From Hofstenia miamia (Eukaryota > Xenacoelomorpha > Acoela): a DNA stretch of 64,000 nucleotides. Positions 45,776 to 57,353 of this stretch are shown piece by piece. The translations under genes were made by a program, and so were the position numbers. The notes below the pieces were generated by a model. That model saw only the letters and a list, made by a program, of their open reading frames with translations. It ran no database searches and was not told the origin of the DNA. Every line of letters starts with the position of its first letter. The stretch's first letter is position 1. The stretch is from contig SCFE01000101.1 of assembly GCA_004352715.1 (NCBI GenBank), positions 801,681 to 865,680 of the forward strand, in the 5' to 3' direction.

Positions 45776-47010
45776 TCAGCAAGTTTTCAGGTTTTTAAGT
45801 ACTTCAAAAAATACCTCTCGGAACATTGGCCCACTTATAAAGTAAAATACAAAATTTACTGAGGCATTAATAATTGCCAGTAAACATTTAGTGCTGAGAA
45901 TTAACATAGCGTTGGCCTTGTCTTCAATAGTCTCAATGCTAAAGTTATAATACCATAAAGCCAGTGAAGAAATAATGACAACCAAGATGCAGAAAACTAC
46001 ACTCGTAGTCAATAACATTATTGTTAAACGTCGTTCTGCACTATTGTCTTTCTTCATGTTGCGCAATTTGTAGATGAAGTATATGTTACAGAAAAATACA
46101 ACCGTGAAGGGAACCAGACAGTGCAGAATAATTGCGGTAGTGGCAGTGTACCAAAATGCAAAACCAGGGGAAACATTAAATGTACAACGTGAATCCAAAA
46201 TTTCAAATTTAAAAACAGTTGGAAGAGTTACAGAGTAACTAAACAGTATAACGCAAAGACTACAGATATTTGCCAAGCGTGGATTACTATTATTTTTATA
46301 CCAAATAGGCCAATGGATTGCAACAACTCTATCGACTGCAAGTGCCATCATGTGCATTGAAGCCAGAATTGAGCTTGCCCAACTTTGATAGGAAGAAAGC
46401 TATCGTAGGAAGAAAGCTATCGTAGTAATCTTGGTTACAAAAAATATTAAGTGTAAGCGATAAGTAGTAAATCAAGCATAACTCAATTAAATATAAACAT
46501 AATTAGCTTGCAAATATTACAAAAAATTTTTTTACCAATGAGTACATTAACAATGTTAAATATTGTTGTTTGTGAGTTTCTATTTTATAGTGAATATATT
46601 TATCGACAATAAAATTTGAAATGTTTTCCTAGGAGTTGTCTCTTTAAAATTTCTACAGGATTAGATTGCTACGCATTTAATTAAAGTATTCTTTTGAGTG
46701 TTTGCAGTCACCACTCAAGCGAGTTTCATACCTTGCAAGAATATCTGTTAATATCTGTAACTGCAAAGTTAAAATATCCCGCTCCACATTCGATATATCC
46801 ATCTTGAATTATGGAAAGAAAATCAATGACAGCCTGGTTCTTTATTAGAGTCACTGATGAGTTTTTATACTTGAGTTTCGAAGCTGTAATGAAACAACAT
46901 AAATTAAGGACCAACCCAATTGCTGAGACAAATAGTCCAGAAAATTGAATGTTCTGAGCTAGTCTATATTGAAAATAAGTAGAAATTTCTTCTTCTGTAC
47001 CATTTGCCAT
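45776..47010 (-). CDS. Rhodopsin-family G-protein-coupled receptor, two exons, 300 residues
   Basis: Exon 1 is 47010-46732 (93 codons, ATG to a donor AAG|GTATGA). Exon 2 is 46399-45776 (207 codons plus stop), after a 332-base intron. Splicing in phase 0 at these sites puts Cys92 exactly 25 residues before Arg117, the invariant spacing of Cys3.25 to Arg3.50, which strongly supports the junction. Seven hydrophobic segments follow in order. TM1 has Asn in LVLNLCCF, TM2 has Asp in AVIDFL, TM3 ends in DRV instead of DRY, and Cys165 in extracellular loop 2 pairs with Cys92. TM5 has the Pro in LVPFTVVFF, and TM7 ends NFVFY (residues 275-279), then GPMFREVF. Odd points: no Trp in TM4, no CWxP in TM6, Phe in place of Pro in NPxxY, and short loops and tails. 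It should be a plasma-membrane receptor for a peptide or small ligand, which I cannot identify. An AG lies immediately before the start ATG, so a 5' exon or trans-splicing is possible. Confidence 0.88.
46391..46424 (-). repeat. 17-bp tandem duplication of the GPCR intron's splice acceptor
   Basis: The 17-base unit GGAAGAAAGCTATCGTA occurs twice in tandem (46391-46407 and 46408-46424). On the coding strand each copy supplies the same acceptor, CGATAG|CTTTCTTCC. The inner acceptor (exon start 46399) keeps the receptor frame. Using the outer one (exon start 46416) adds 17 bases and shifts the frame. Confidence 0.85.
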
Positions 47011-47414
47011 CTATAAAACATATAGTTAGATATTTGACTTAATACCAAATTCATTATAACACTTAGTAGAAGCGTAGCCAAGTAGAAAGCAGGAGTGCTC
47101 AAACTTTTGACTATCCAAGTATTCCCTTAAATGTAGTACTAACTGCCTGATGTTGGGACATTTGATACAGGTGATAAGCTGCATTTAGAAAAGTTGAAAT
47201 TGAAAATGTTTAGTAATGATTTAAGATCTGAATTTACTTCAACAAGGTGGGTATTAAGAAAGATGCATCAGCATTTCATACAAATAATTTGCAAGTTATC
47301 AGCAGGGTGATTATTTTTTGACCAAAAATCTTGGTAGTTTGAAAACTAAAAATGACAAAAAACTTAGGAATGTTGACCTTTAAAAAACATATTTGCGAAT
47401 TGATTGTAGAAATA

Positions 47415-47416
<2 letters not shown>

Positions 47417-47454
<38 letters not shown>
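47417..47454. repeat. TA dinucleotide microsatellite
   Basis: About 19 uninterrupted TA units. Confidence 0.98.
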
Positions 47455-47456
<2 letters not shown>

Positions 47457-48665
47457 TACAGCAATTAAGTAAAAATAATAAAAAAATTACTATAGACGAA
47501 AACAATATTTAGTAATTTCACAAACGTGAATTTTTCAATATTGAAATGTATGAATAGATTCCCCAAGAACTTTTTAAAAGTTCTTAACTTAGTTCATTAC
47601 GAACTTTTTTGATCGAATGACTAAATTAAAACGTCTTTAAACAGTGTGTACTCGTAAGAACGAGTTATAAAGTGCTGTTTACCTGTGATAGAATATAATG
47701 TCTAAGGCTACACTGGAAATATGGTTAATTGTTAAAAGTTTTCAGAGCTGCAAAAATATTATTTAAGAATTTCATTACAGTATTCGAACAGTTAAAATTT
47801 AGAGGCAATTCTAGAGTCTAGAGTGTTTCTATAAGTATCATATATTTTATTTTACTTATTCGTTCTTATACTCACAGCAAACACATTGATTTTTAAAAAT
47901 ATTGCTAAAAATTTTTCTAAATATATTGCTATATTATTTCAAAAAGGAATATCGGAATTCACATACTAAATAGAAAACGGCAATTGTAGCACCAAAATGT
48001 CATAACGTATTAAATATTAATTAGGAAATACTATTGTAAATTGCTGTTGTTGTTATAATTAAATACATCCGCACAAAAATTCAAAGCTTCGTTGTTGCTT
48101 AGCATATAATAAAAAAGTTTTTGTATAAAATATATTCCAAAAGTAATAGCTTACAATTTGTTGGATATTTCAGAATAAGTAAAGTTATCGACATGATTGT
48201 TTATATTTATTGCCTAAGCGACCAATCGAAGCCAAGCAAATGCTTCAGCCAATTAAAACTTAAGCTATATCTGTTAATATGTTTTGCCCGCTGTTCAAAC
48301 ATAAAAAAATGCCTTTTATAGAGTTTATATATTGCAAATATTAAATTGGTTAGAAAATTTCATGAAATTTTATATATCAAAAGATGCGACCAAAGTATAA
48401 ATCATACTGTGACATACTACATGATAACAGCACAAAAGAAAAAATCTAAATGTAAAATTACAAGTGAGAAGCAAAAATGTGTCTAGCTTACAGCTACTAT
48501 CAAGTTGGCAAGCTTTTAACTAGGAGCAATTGTTTTCAGAACTTTTAAATTTTGTTTTGATTAATAATTCCCTACTTTAATGTATGGGCATGAAGATTTT
48601 GATAAGATATATAACATGAATATATAATGATAATAAATCCATTGGAGATTTGAAAAAATGAATTA

Positions 48666-48668
<3 letters not shown>

Positions 48669-48696
<28 letters not shown>
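48669..48696. repeat. TA dinucleotide microsatellite
   Basis: About 14 uninterrupted TA units. Confidence 0.98.
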
Positions 48697-48699
<3 letters not shown>

Positions 48700-48941
48700 G
48701 GAAATTTAGATTACTGCTTTGTGGTAGTTATATGATATCATCTATATTTGTAGCATTTTGAATAAGCTAATGAACCATTGCTTTTTGTCATTGTTTCAGA
48801 GCATCGAAATTGAATTTCGTAGAAGACTATCAATATAGAATTTATGATTACTCAGAATATAAGTGTCAATCAACTACTTGTAAGTAAAATATAATAATTA
48901 AAATAATATATAAGCAGCTTTTGAACAGATGATTTACTTTC

Positions 48942-49157
48942 TCAACAAATATTATCTACATGAATTAAGGAGAGATCAATCACATTGATCCGATCAGCTG
49001 AAATCAATTTACATGTACTCTTTTCATTCACAAGTAGTACAAAATTGAGTCTCATTTTGATGAGATTAAATACTCTCTCAGGATTTTTTTTGAATTCGGT
49101 GTCCAACAAATAGTGAATAAAAGGGTCTGTTTTGCAGTCACAACTTAATCTGGGCAC
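48942..49157 (-). other. Unassigned coding-like frame
   Basis: A 71-codon frame opening on a non-ATG codon. Its composition is protein-like and not low-complexity (for example DPFIHYLLDTEFKKNPERVF). I do not recognise a family and see no clear splice sites. It may be an exon, a transposon fragment or chance. Confidence 0.2.
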
Positions 49158-50738
49158 GCATCATTCATATATTAATTTTGATTCTATGTATCATATTTGA
49201 TATTTCATGGAATATCTACATTCGCTTAGTCAGATAAGAGAAATGATACTTCTATGTACATTATTTAGCATATCATTTTTCCTTCTAAAATCTAAATCTA
49301 TGACCTGTTTTCTCTCGGAGTAACGTACACTCCTAAATTTGTTGGATCCTCTAGCAAGTGAAATATAAAATTTGGTGTTTGCTTAACATAAATGATGATT
49401 ACTTCTAGATCCAATATCTAGGAATATGTCGTTGTTGTATTTCAATGTTTCTGAGAAGATACTTATTTTACTAAATATCCAATCCAAAATTCATACATTT
49501 AATCTTTTTCTATGCTTACCTATAATATTTAAATATTTTGTGTAAATTCAATTGTAAGTTTATATTTCAATGTATAGATTCAAAAAGGTTAGGTAGTTAC
49601 GGCGGAACCATCTGACAAAGTCGGGCCGATTAAAACGTGTGGTTAAGATGCAGCTCAAACGTTTGGCTGTTCCTTAACTACACGAATTTTGAGTTGTTCT
49701 GAAAACAATTGCTAAGAACTTTTGACTTAAAAAATGATATGTTATATTTAAAATTTTTTTGAATTTCTGCTATATAGCATACAGTAAATGTGCAAAGTTT
49801 GTCTAAATTTATAATAGGTTTTCGTTAAAATGACAATAATGAGTAAGATAAAAAATATAATTTATTAATATTTAAATAATAAGTCAAATTACTTTGTAAG
49901 AGCATCGCAAATTCAATTGTTTCATCTGTCTATTTTTAATTTCTGCACACATAAACATTCTAAATATAAATCCCAACTTCAAACTGTTGTCTTAGTTAAA
50001 TAAGTCAAATTTTTATTTTATTTGCTCTATAATTGCACTAAAAAATTTCCTTTACTATTCTATAGAATTTTGCAACTTGTAGAATAGCCAAATTGTAATT
50101 TTATTTATATTGTCAAACAACACTCATTTTGCTTTGATTGTTGTAATTAAATTTTTAAAATTGTTAAGCACTTTGTAGGAAAAATTATTCGTGCTGCACA
50201 ACACTATCCGTCATTTTTTGAAGCTTATTACAGAATTAAAGTAAATATTTCTTATACCATTTATTCCTTGCATTAGTTAAAATTTATGAAACACAATTGC
50301 TTTCTGGTTTTAGAAAAATAATACCCAAAATTGTATCTTCATCTTATTCAAAGTTGATAGGAATTATCTGATGAATTTCCTAAAGAATTTGACTCCACTC
50401 CAAAAAAGATATATTTTGTAATAATTCACAGAAATCTACAAAAGCGCAAATCACAAGTACATGATGAATTTGCAAAAATTCAACAATTCTCAATTCTGCT
50501 AAAGAGGATTTACAAATAAATTAGTCACAGAATTGGTAGCAAATGGTATTCCTCGCCATAAAATACAACACACTACTTTAAATAATTTTTAAAGGCCTTA
50601 GGCGTGTTTTTGATCAAACGTTTCTTCCATAATGATTAAGACCAAATCAAGAAACGGTGTCAAAAATAAATTCGCTTTTTGTGATTGGTGAAACTAATCT
50701 AAATATTCTTTTTAGAAGAATATTACACCCATAAACAT
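49158..50738. other. Non-coding DNA, no supported gene
   Basis: No convincing frame. A GC-richer patch at about 49590-49690 is unassigned. Confidence 0.5.
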
Positions 50739-50830
50739 CGTGGAGAAATAGTTGCTATTTAAGCATCAGTTTTTGTGAAGTACTTGTGCATGTGCATGCA
50801 TGTATATGCATATAAAATAAGAACTATCTT
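50739..50830. repeat. Dispersed repeat, shorter copy
   Basis: Second copy of the repeat at 44862-44984, lacking an internal block of about 36 bases. Same orientation. Confidence 0.8.
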
Positions 50831-51314
50831 TCCAAATTGTTGTTTTCTACACACCAAACCATTTTTCATGGCCTTGAAGTTGTCATTAGTTTTTTGATGT
50901 TAACAAAAATAGAATCATACTCTCTTTCTAAACTTTTAGAAATTAGGGAAATATTAGCAGCCGTGTAAAATATTACAATGTTACAACAATATTTTACATA
51001 TGATAATGGTTGGGAACGATAAATTTATTTCTATTAGTAAACTTTTAGCAAATGAATTATTAACTAATAGCTAACTTTCAATTAAATCCGAACTTCAACA
51101 AAACATTTGTTAAAAAATCATTTAAAGGGAAGAAATGGAACAAGAGGCTTCTCTTTCAAATATTGTCAGATACCCACTTGCGAACGTGTCTTGTTAAAAA
51201 CGTAGCCAGCAAAACATAGAAATCGTTCACACAGAACTAAATCTTCTTAATAGTTAAACAAAAATTTAATCGTTAAGCTAAATTAATTAATCCATAAATT
51301 CTGCAGTTCTACTT

Positions 51315-51394
51315 ATAATCATAAAAATAGAAACATAGTTAATCTGGGTATAAGCGGTTAATGTTTGTAAATCAGTCTAAGCCGTCGAAAATCG

Positions 51395-51427
<33 letters not shown>

Positions 51428-51594
51428 NNNNNNNNNNNNNNNNNNNNNNNNNNNNNNNNNNNNNNNNNNNNNNNNNNNNNNNNNNNNNNNNNNNNNNNNN
51501 NNNNNNNNNNNATAATCATAAAAATAGAAACATAGTTAATCTGGGTATAAGCGGTTAATGTTTGTAAATCAGTCTAAGCCGTCGAAAATCGGTC

Positions 51595-51628
<34 letters not shown>
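51315..51628. repeat. Direct duplication either side of a gap inside a TA microsatellite
   Basis: The segment 51315-51427, ending in a TA run, is repeated almost perfectly at 51512-51628, with 84 N between (51428-51511). The copies differ near the start of the TA run (CTATATAT versus CTACATAT). This is probably an unmerged overlap or two alleles, not a true tandem repeat. Confidence 0.85.
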
Positions 51629-51629
<1 letters not shown>

Positions 51630-53112
51630 CTAAAAATTAAACGCTTAGCATTTTTTTTGAAAGAGTCTACATATGTAGGCATTAAGCAACCAGCAACAAT
51701 TTATGTTTAGATTGCATTTTTTGTTCAGCATTATTCAAGCAACCACACATGAAATATTTGGAAGCACTGATTAGCATGAAGAGTTTTTAACACTTGACAT
51801 ACTGTATTTGAGGACATTTCTTACAGACAACACATTTTCTTGGTGTTAGATTTACAGGGTGTTATTTTTTGTTAGCGGTCTAATACTTTTTTTGGCACTG
51901 AGTCTGTTCAGTGTAGCGTTTGAAAATTCAGCTAGGCCATTCTAAGGTCTGCTGCAATAATATTCAAAGCATTTACTAAAGGCGCTACTACCAGGTTTAT
52001 CATGGATGTTCACACAAAAATCTGACAGAGATCTGCCCTAAAGATTAACTCCTCCTATGCAAACACCAGAATGATTTGTTAAACAAACATTTCCTCTTTT
52101 CCTTCTAAGAAAACATCAGTCTCTATCGCTAATTACTGTTGCATACTACATCCTTCTAACCTCATCATTAATATCGTCTATGTTGTTGCCATCACCCTCT
52201 TCTATACTGCTGTCATCTGACAAAACAGTAATTCACTAAATTTTCAAAGTGAACTTTTTCATGAAAATTTGATGCTTTACTAATATTACATTATGTGGCA
52301 TAAACTTTTTTTAGGTTGGCCCCTTAATAGTGTTCTTTTGTGATTGGCAGAACTCAGCATCTCCTATTTGCATTTGAAATAACCCTTCAAAACACAGAAA
52401 ATCCACTTTATTTTTCACTGAATTACTGTATTTTGCCAGATTACAGCAGAATAGGTCTCGTAATGAAAATATCAACTGCAACAAGGCCAATAATCTCAAC
52501 TTCATTTATTGTATCTTCTAGATTCCAATGATGAGAATTTTTACAATAAAAGAATTTACTAACCATTGTGCATCTTCTCAAAAACTTCAAATTACTCTGT
52601 AAAGATGCATAGGAGGTACAAAACTAGCATGTGAATTTCCAATACACATGAAGTTCTAATATTCACAATATCAGTGCATGTAATTTTAGAAATGCCATCA
52701 ACCTATAATTTTAGCTAAGCTAAGCCATGAAAATATGATACATTTTGTTTCCATATAAACCCATTGTCTTCATAAGTAGATTTCAATAATTATCAGCGAT
52801 TTATTACTATTTGTAACTAAAAATTGATAAATTTAATAATTTCCTAATTTTATTTTTTTAGAGAATTTGTATTTGTTCATTTTATTCTTGATAAAGTATA
52901 TTTACAATTAAAAACAATTTTACAAAATTAACCCTACAAAATAGAATATTTAAGAATCACCAAATTTAAAATTGTTTTTTTTAAATGCACGAAAATCAAT
53001 GCATACAAAACTAACATAAAATCATTATTTTTTGGGTGATCGATACTGGAAGACTTGTACAACGCTTGAGATGCTGTGGATAACACTATTTAATGAGTTT
53101 GTGTTCCAGATA
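51629..53112. other. Non-coding DNA, no supported gene
   Basis: No convincing frame or element boundary seen. Two overlapping 63-64 codon frames at 52311-52531 on opposite strands have no motif. Confidence 0.5.
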
Positions 53113-54090
53113 TCACAGATTAGACATGAATTGCTTGAACCCTAACCACCATATCTTGATAATAGAAGTGTGGCATTTCCCCGATGTAAAATATATAGAA
53201 ATCGTATTCAGATCGCAAGAGTCACTTCTGGCAGAAAACATAAAAGACATCTTGGAGAATACTTTGATAGCAATTGGGGACCATCCTCTTAGATCTTCCA
53301 CTGTTAGTAGTATGAAGAATATACCAGCAGCTGAACATGATTCCGCATATTTAGTAAGCTTTCGGTTGTCTAAAACGTCCAGCACATGACCAGCATTAAT
53401 ACCCCTAAGAGAAACAGTCGAAGGCTGCAGTGAACTAATTACAGTCACGTCTAGAGCGGCTGGTCGGCCAGAAGACCAGCATGGTAAAAAGATGTCTCCA
53501 GGACGAGCATGAGACTCAGTGAGGTTAGACGTTTCAAGCCCAAAAGGCAAACAAATTTAGAAGCAGTTTCAAAAAAAGAGTCTTTCACCATCAACGGCGC
53601 ATGACATAGCTGATCACCGAATAAATCCAAAGGTTTAAAGCATTTTGGACATTTTTTGTCATCATTAATTAAAGGGATGCCAAGCCGATAACAAAGCAAA
53701 ATTCAGAATTCAGCAGGAGCAAAGGAAAGACCAAGTGCTTTCAAGGGAATCGCAGCCAACCAATCCCCACTTCTTGGTATAGAACTAGAGAAATCTTGCT
53801 TTATCGCAAGGCGACCAACTGGAGGATAAACAAGTATTCTGGCTAACTTGCTCCAAGAGTGAACAAATAGACTTCTGTGCTTTTGCGGCCATGTGTAAAG
53901 GCATTTCAGATAACGCTAGTCTTTTGCTAGAAAGTTCTTGCAAACACTGATGTGACACAGAGTAAATATAATCATCAATGGGAACAATCGGTATACATAA
54001 TTCTTTATTGTCCACATATAACCCCAAGAACGCAGCAGAAGCAATTGTTGATGCTAGTGGCAATCCAAGACCTTCTTTAGAAATTGCCAA
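53113..54090 (-). pseudogene. Retroelement C-terminal domain (Cys-rich plus PD-(D/E)xK-like nuclease), decayed
   Basis: Three minus-strand frames follow each other with frameshifts: 54090-53785, 53699-53451 and 53550-53113. In order they show a helical segment, a SGDWL-x-x-P element, RLG-P, then CPKCFKPLDLFGDQLCH, corresponding to a C-x2-C...D-x-FGDH zinc-binding-like block. Then come an acidic residue (GLE), ARPGDIFLPCW, GRPAALDVTV, and finally IFFILLTVEDLRGW. This order (CP-C-LD-FGDH, RP-D, DVTV, F-PL-x-E-x-GGW) is that of a domain widespread at the C-terminus of reverse-transcriptase-like ORFs in animal and algal genomes. It reads as a restriction-like nuclease with E, D and D-x-T-V core positions. 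The RT itself is not visible. The first strand has stops, so the copy is dead. The precise element class is uncertain. Confidence 0.6.
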
Positions 54091-56639
54091 AGAATTTTAC
54101 ATTATAATTCAGTATAGATGATCAAATATATTTTAAACACATCCAAAATGTCAAACAATTTTGTCAAAGACACTTGTAGATTATCAAAACATAATGTGCT
54201 GAAGCTTCAGAAATATCTTGCAGCTTATTTTTTGATGTTTACAAATTATGTTTAAAAGCGCAAGTCAAAATATTGAAAGGAAAAAACTTGACAAAAAATG
54301 TTTTATATCTTAGAAACAATGTTATTCTAATTGAAAAATGTTTTGTTTTATTGCTCACACATATTTTCTTTTTATTTTTTAGAGTTTTTTATTTATAACT
54401 ATATATTCAAAAAAGTCACTTGGTATTTATTGTAGGTGTACCTTACAAAGCTTATTTTTTTAATTGAAATTCATATATCTACCTGCTATTGCATAGATAA
54501 GTTGGTACAAACGAACTCCCAGATTACGACCACATTGATAGAAATTTTTTCAGTACCCTAGATTTAATACTTCTGTAGAGTCCCATTTTCTACTTTGAAC
54601 AAATGTAAAAATTTGTTTGGTTTACATCTTTCCGCTCATTTCTATCGAAATTTTTCAAAAAAAATTCTGAAAAAATCTATAGCAAGTAAAACAACTAAAA
54701 ATGCGGCGTTTTCAAAATAGAAAAAATCAGTGAATTTTAATTGAATTTCTAAATTGAAATTCATAGAAAAGTAGAAGTTAATATCTCGACAAAATCATAT
54801 AATTTACTCCATGATGCATATTTAAGTTGCATAATGAACTGCTTTAGACTAAAGCTATAGTCTTTATCACTAACCTATTCTTAAATGGAAATATCTAAAT
54901 TATTTTTCAATATATTGAAACCATAAATGCTCAACACAATATTTAGCACATTTTATCAAAAATTATGCCTGCACAAAAAGTATGTTTTACCTGTGTAACC
55001 TATTCCATCGATTAATAATTTATTTTAATTTTGAAATGTTATTTGGCTCCTTGCTGTGAGATTGATTAGTAGTCAGAAAAATTGAGGTAATACTTTATTG
55101 TTTTCATATTAGTCGCTGTGCATTTGAACATTTAAAATTTTAATTAGAAATAAGAAAGTGTTGATAGCATACTGAGTCCTTAACGAAAGAAAATTTATTA
55201 ATATTGAAAATACTCTCAAATATAAGCTCATGAAAACGTTAATGTACACTCAAAGTATCGCATTTACAAGAAATTGGAGGCGGACAGGGGAAAAAAACGT
55301 CAGATATGAAATCCGCTTGGTCATGACCATTAACAAAGTATATACTAATCTGGAAAGTTCTTTCTATTACAGAATTTGAAAAAGAGCTTTAAATACGATA
55401 GTATGCAGAGTTGGAAAAAAAGCTAGATTATGAAGCCTGGCGGATATCTAATCTAACTCGAGACATCATAGGCTCATTTTGGGAAAATTATTTGAAATAC
55501 AAAAATTCAATTAAAAGAAGCGCAGACACCAACATTATTGGTGCCTAGCAAAGTATTACGAATTGTGGCACACTGTTGTTAAATGCTTTGAAAAAACGGA
55601 GGAATCCATAAAGCACCCACATCGACCCACTGCCTGGACCACCCACCTCATCCATAGCTTGTTCAACCCAGATTGAATTTGATAATATGGTGGGGATTTA
55701 ATAAATTTTCAAAAAAATTAGTACTCTTCTCATCAATTAGCAATTAACATTAGAAGCCGCAATATTTTGGATTCTATTTTTAGACTTTGACTTTGTTATG
55801 TTGACATTCAGTTATTCGTTAATTTGGACTTTTAAGGTAGAATGCATTTTAAATAATTATCCATTAACGAATGCAGATGCAACTCAACATCATTTTTAAG
55901 TAATACTAGTAAGCTATTAAAAACGCTATTTCAAAATGCCAAGATGATCTTGAGGACATAACAAATTCAAGAACATCCTTAAAATGGCACTTTTCGGGAA
56001 ATACATCTTAAATTTATACATTATTGATTAAGCATTTCGAATTTTTAACGTCAGTTTTGAATTTAATTGTTGCTTTTAATTCATTCTTGTACTATGCTAA
56101 TAATAATATATATTAGGCAAATCATTCAAATAATTTATCTGAATAATATTGATTTAAAATGTCAACTAAATTATCTATTTTTTTATATTGAAATGCCAAA
56201 TTTACAAATCGTCAAAATCTAAGTGCATCTGGTAATAAATGTTTACCAACGTCATGAAAGGAGAAGAAAGTAAGCGCGAGTCATCCCCTAAACATCATGT
56301 GTATACATATGGTATTAATAATATTTTAAGTACCGAATTATCTGCCTAATGAGCACTAAATGTTTGCCCTAAGTTACGAATTACATTTGAGGTTTCGACC
56401 TAAGACAATTCATCAGCTTTAATCCATAATATACCAAGAGTTAAAATATCTCCAAAAGTTAGAAACAGCCTAGTTACAGAGAGTGAAATTCTGACAACAA
56501 ACAATATTGACTTAATCTCTGCTTCCCTAAGAACATTCTGTTTTACTAAAACGTAATGACTACAAACAACTGACACAGTTAGAGCGAAACGGGGTAAAAA
56601 TCTTGTTGAATTAGAAAATGGGTAATAGTTTGCTCGAAT
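54091..56639. other. Non-coding DNA, no supported gene
   Basis: AT-rich sequence. A patch at 55540-55690 with GC-richer words (for example CCCACATCGACCCACTGCCTG) may be transposon debris but is unassigned. Confidence 0.5.
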
Positions 56640-56661
56640 TTATATATATATATATATATAA
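56640..56661. repeat. TA microsatellite
   Basis: About 11 TA units. Confidence 0.95.
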
Positions 56662-56716
56662 TAATAATATAAAATTATATTATGTTAACTAATAACTTAA
56701 AACAAAATTTAAGTTT

Positions 56717-56817
56717 ATAAGAAGATTGAAATTACGGTGCCCTTTAGAAAGACAGGAGCTGCAAAGAACATGAAGTATCTGTTGCAGCTTGGTGATTCAG
56801 CATACTTGGTTTGCAAG
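56717..56817 (+). other. Possible lone exon on the plus strand
   Basis: A frame runs from an acceptor-like TTTATAAG to a consensus donor CAA|GTAAGT and encodes about 33 residues ending LQLGDSAYLVCK. The last part resembles strand B of an immunoglobulin-like domain (G-x-S-A-x-L-x-C). No partner exon could be placed, so this is tentative. Confidence 0.22.
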
Positions 56818-56855
56818 TAAGTAAAAAATACATCCTTGATATCGTTTTCCAGATT

Positions 56856-57207
56856 TTTTTATTCATCCATGACATTAATATTGAATTGTTGATAAAAATA
56901 ATTACATAATCTACACATCCGCCGGAAGTCGTTGTATTCAGATTTTATCTTTGTTATCTTTTTAATATGGATTAAATTTTTCTTTCTTTCAGTTTTCCAT
57001 GGAATATTTAAAGAGACAATTTGTAATAAATTTAAATCAGTATTTTGTAATAAATCAACGAAATAATAAATATCAGAGAGTTGGAATTTCATTGAAATCG
57101 GTAATATTCTAAGCTTGATAAGTGAATCTTTATATCATTTTAATTGAATTATCCACTTTATACATTTCTTTTGGAAATGCTCTAGTTCTTTAATTTCCTT
57201 TTCATTA

Positions 57208-57222
<15 letters not shown>
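56856..57222 (-). pseudogene. LINE reverse transcriptase C-terminal remnant
   Basis: Beginning beside the TA microsatellite, the minus strand reads ELEHFQKKCIKWII, a stop, then YKDSLIKLRILPIS and LSDIYYFVDLL. The order LE-x-x-QK...KWI, Y-x-x-x-L-x-x-L-x-x-LP-S, and L-D-x-x-FF is the usual C-terminal region of CR1/RTE-like reverse transcriptases. The rest continues open to MDE and a stop at 56859, so this is the 3' end of a LINE ORF2. It carries at least one stop and is cut off at its 5' side by the microsatellite and gap. Confidence 0.68.
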
Positions 57223-57244
<22 letters not shown>

Positions 57245-57303
57245 NNNNNNNNNNNNNNNNNNNNNNNNNNNNNNNNNNNNNNNNNNNNNNNNNNNNNNNN
57301 NNN

Positions 57304-57352
<49 letters not shown>
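57203..57352. repeat. TA microsatellite containing a 59-base gap
   Basis: TA runs lie on both sides of Ns at 57245-57303. The frame predicted through it is an artefact. Confidence 0.97.

Positions 57353-57353
<1 letters not shown>

Larger units (their letters stand above)
47011..48941. other. Non-coding DNA with TA microsatellites
   Basis: The 5' flank of the GPCR gene. TA runs lie at 47417-47454 and 48669-48696. No promoter motif stands out. Confidence 0.5.

Noticed and set aside
51315-51628. Genuine tandem repeat
   Set aside because: The two copies flank a gap in a microsatellite and probably represent the same sequence assembled twice.
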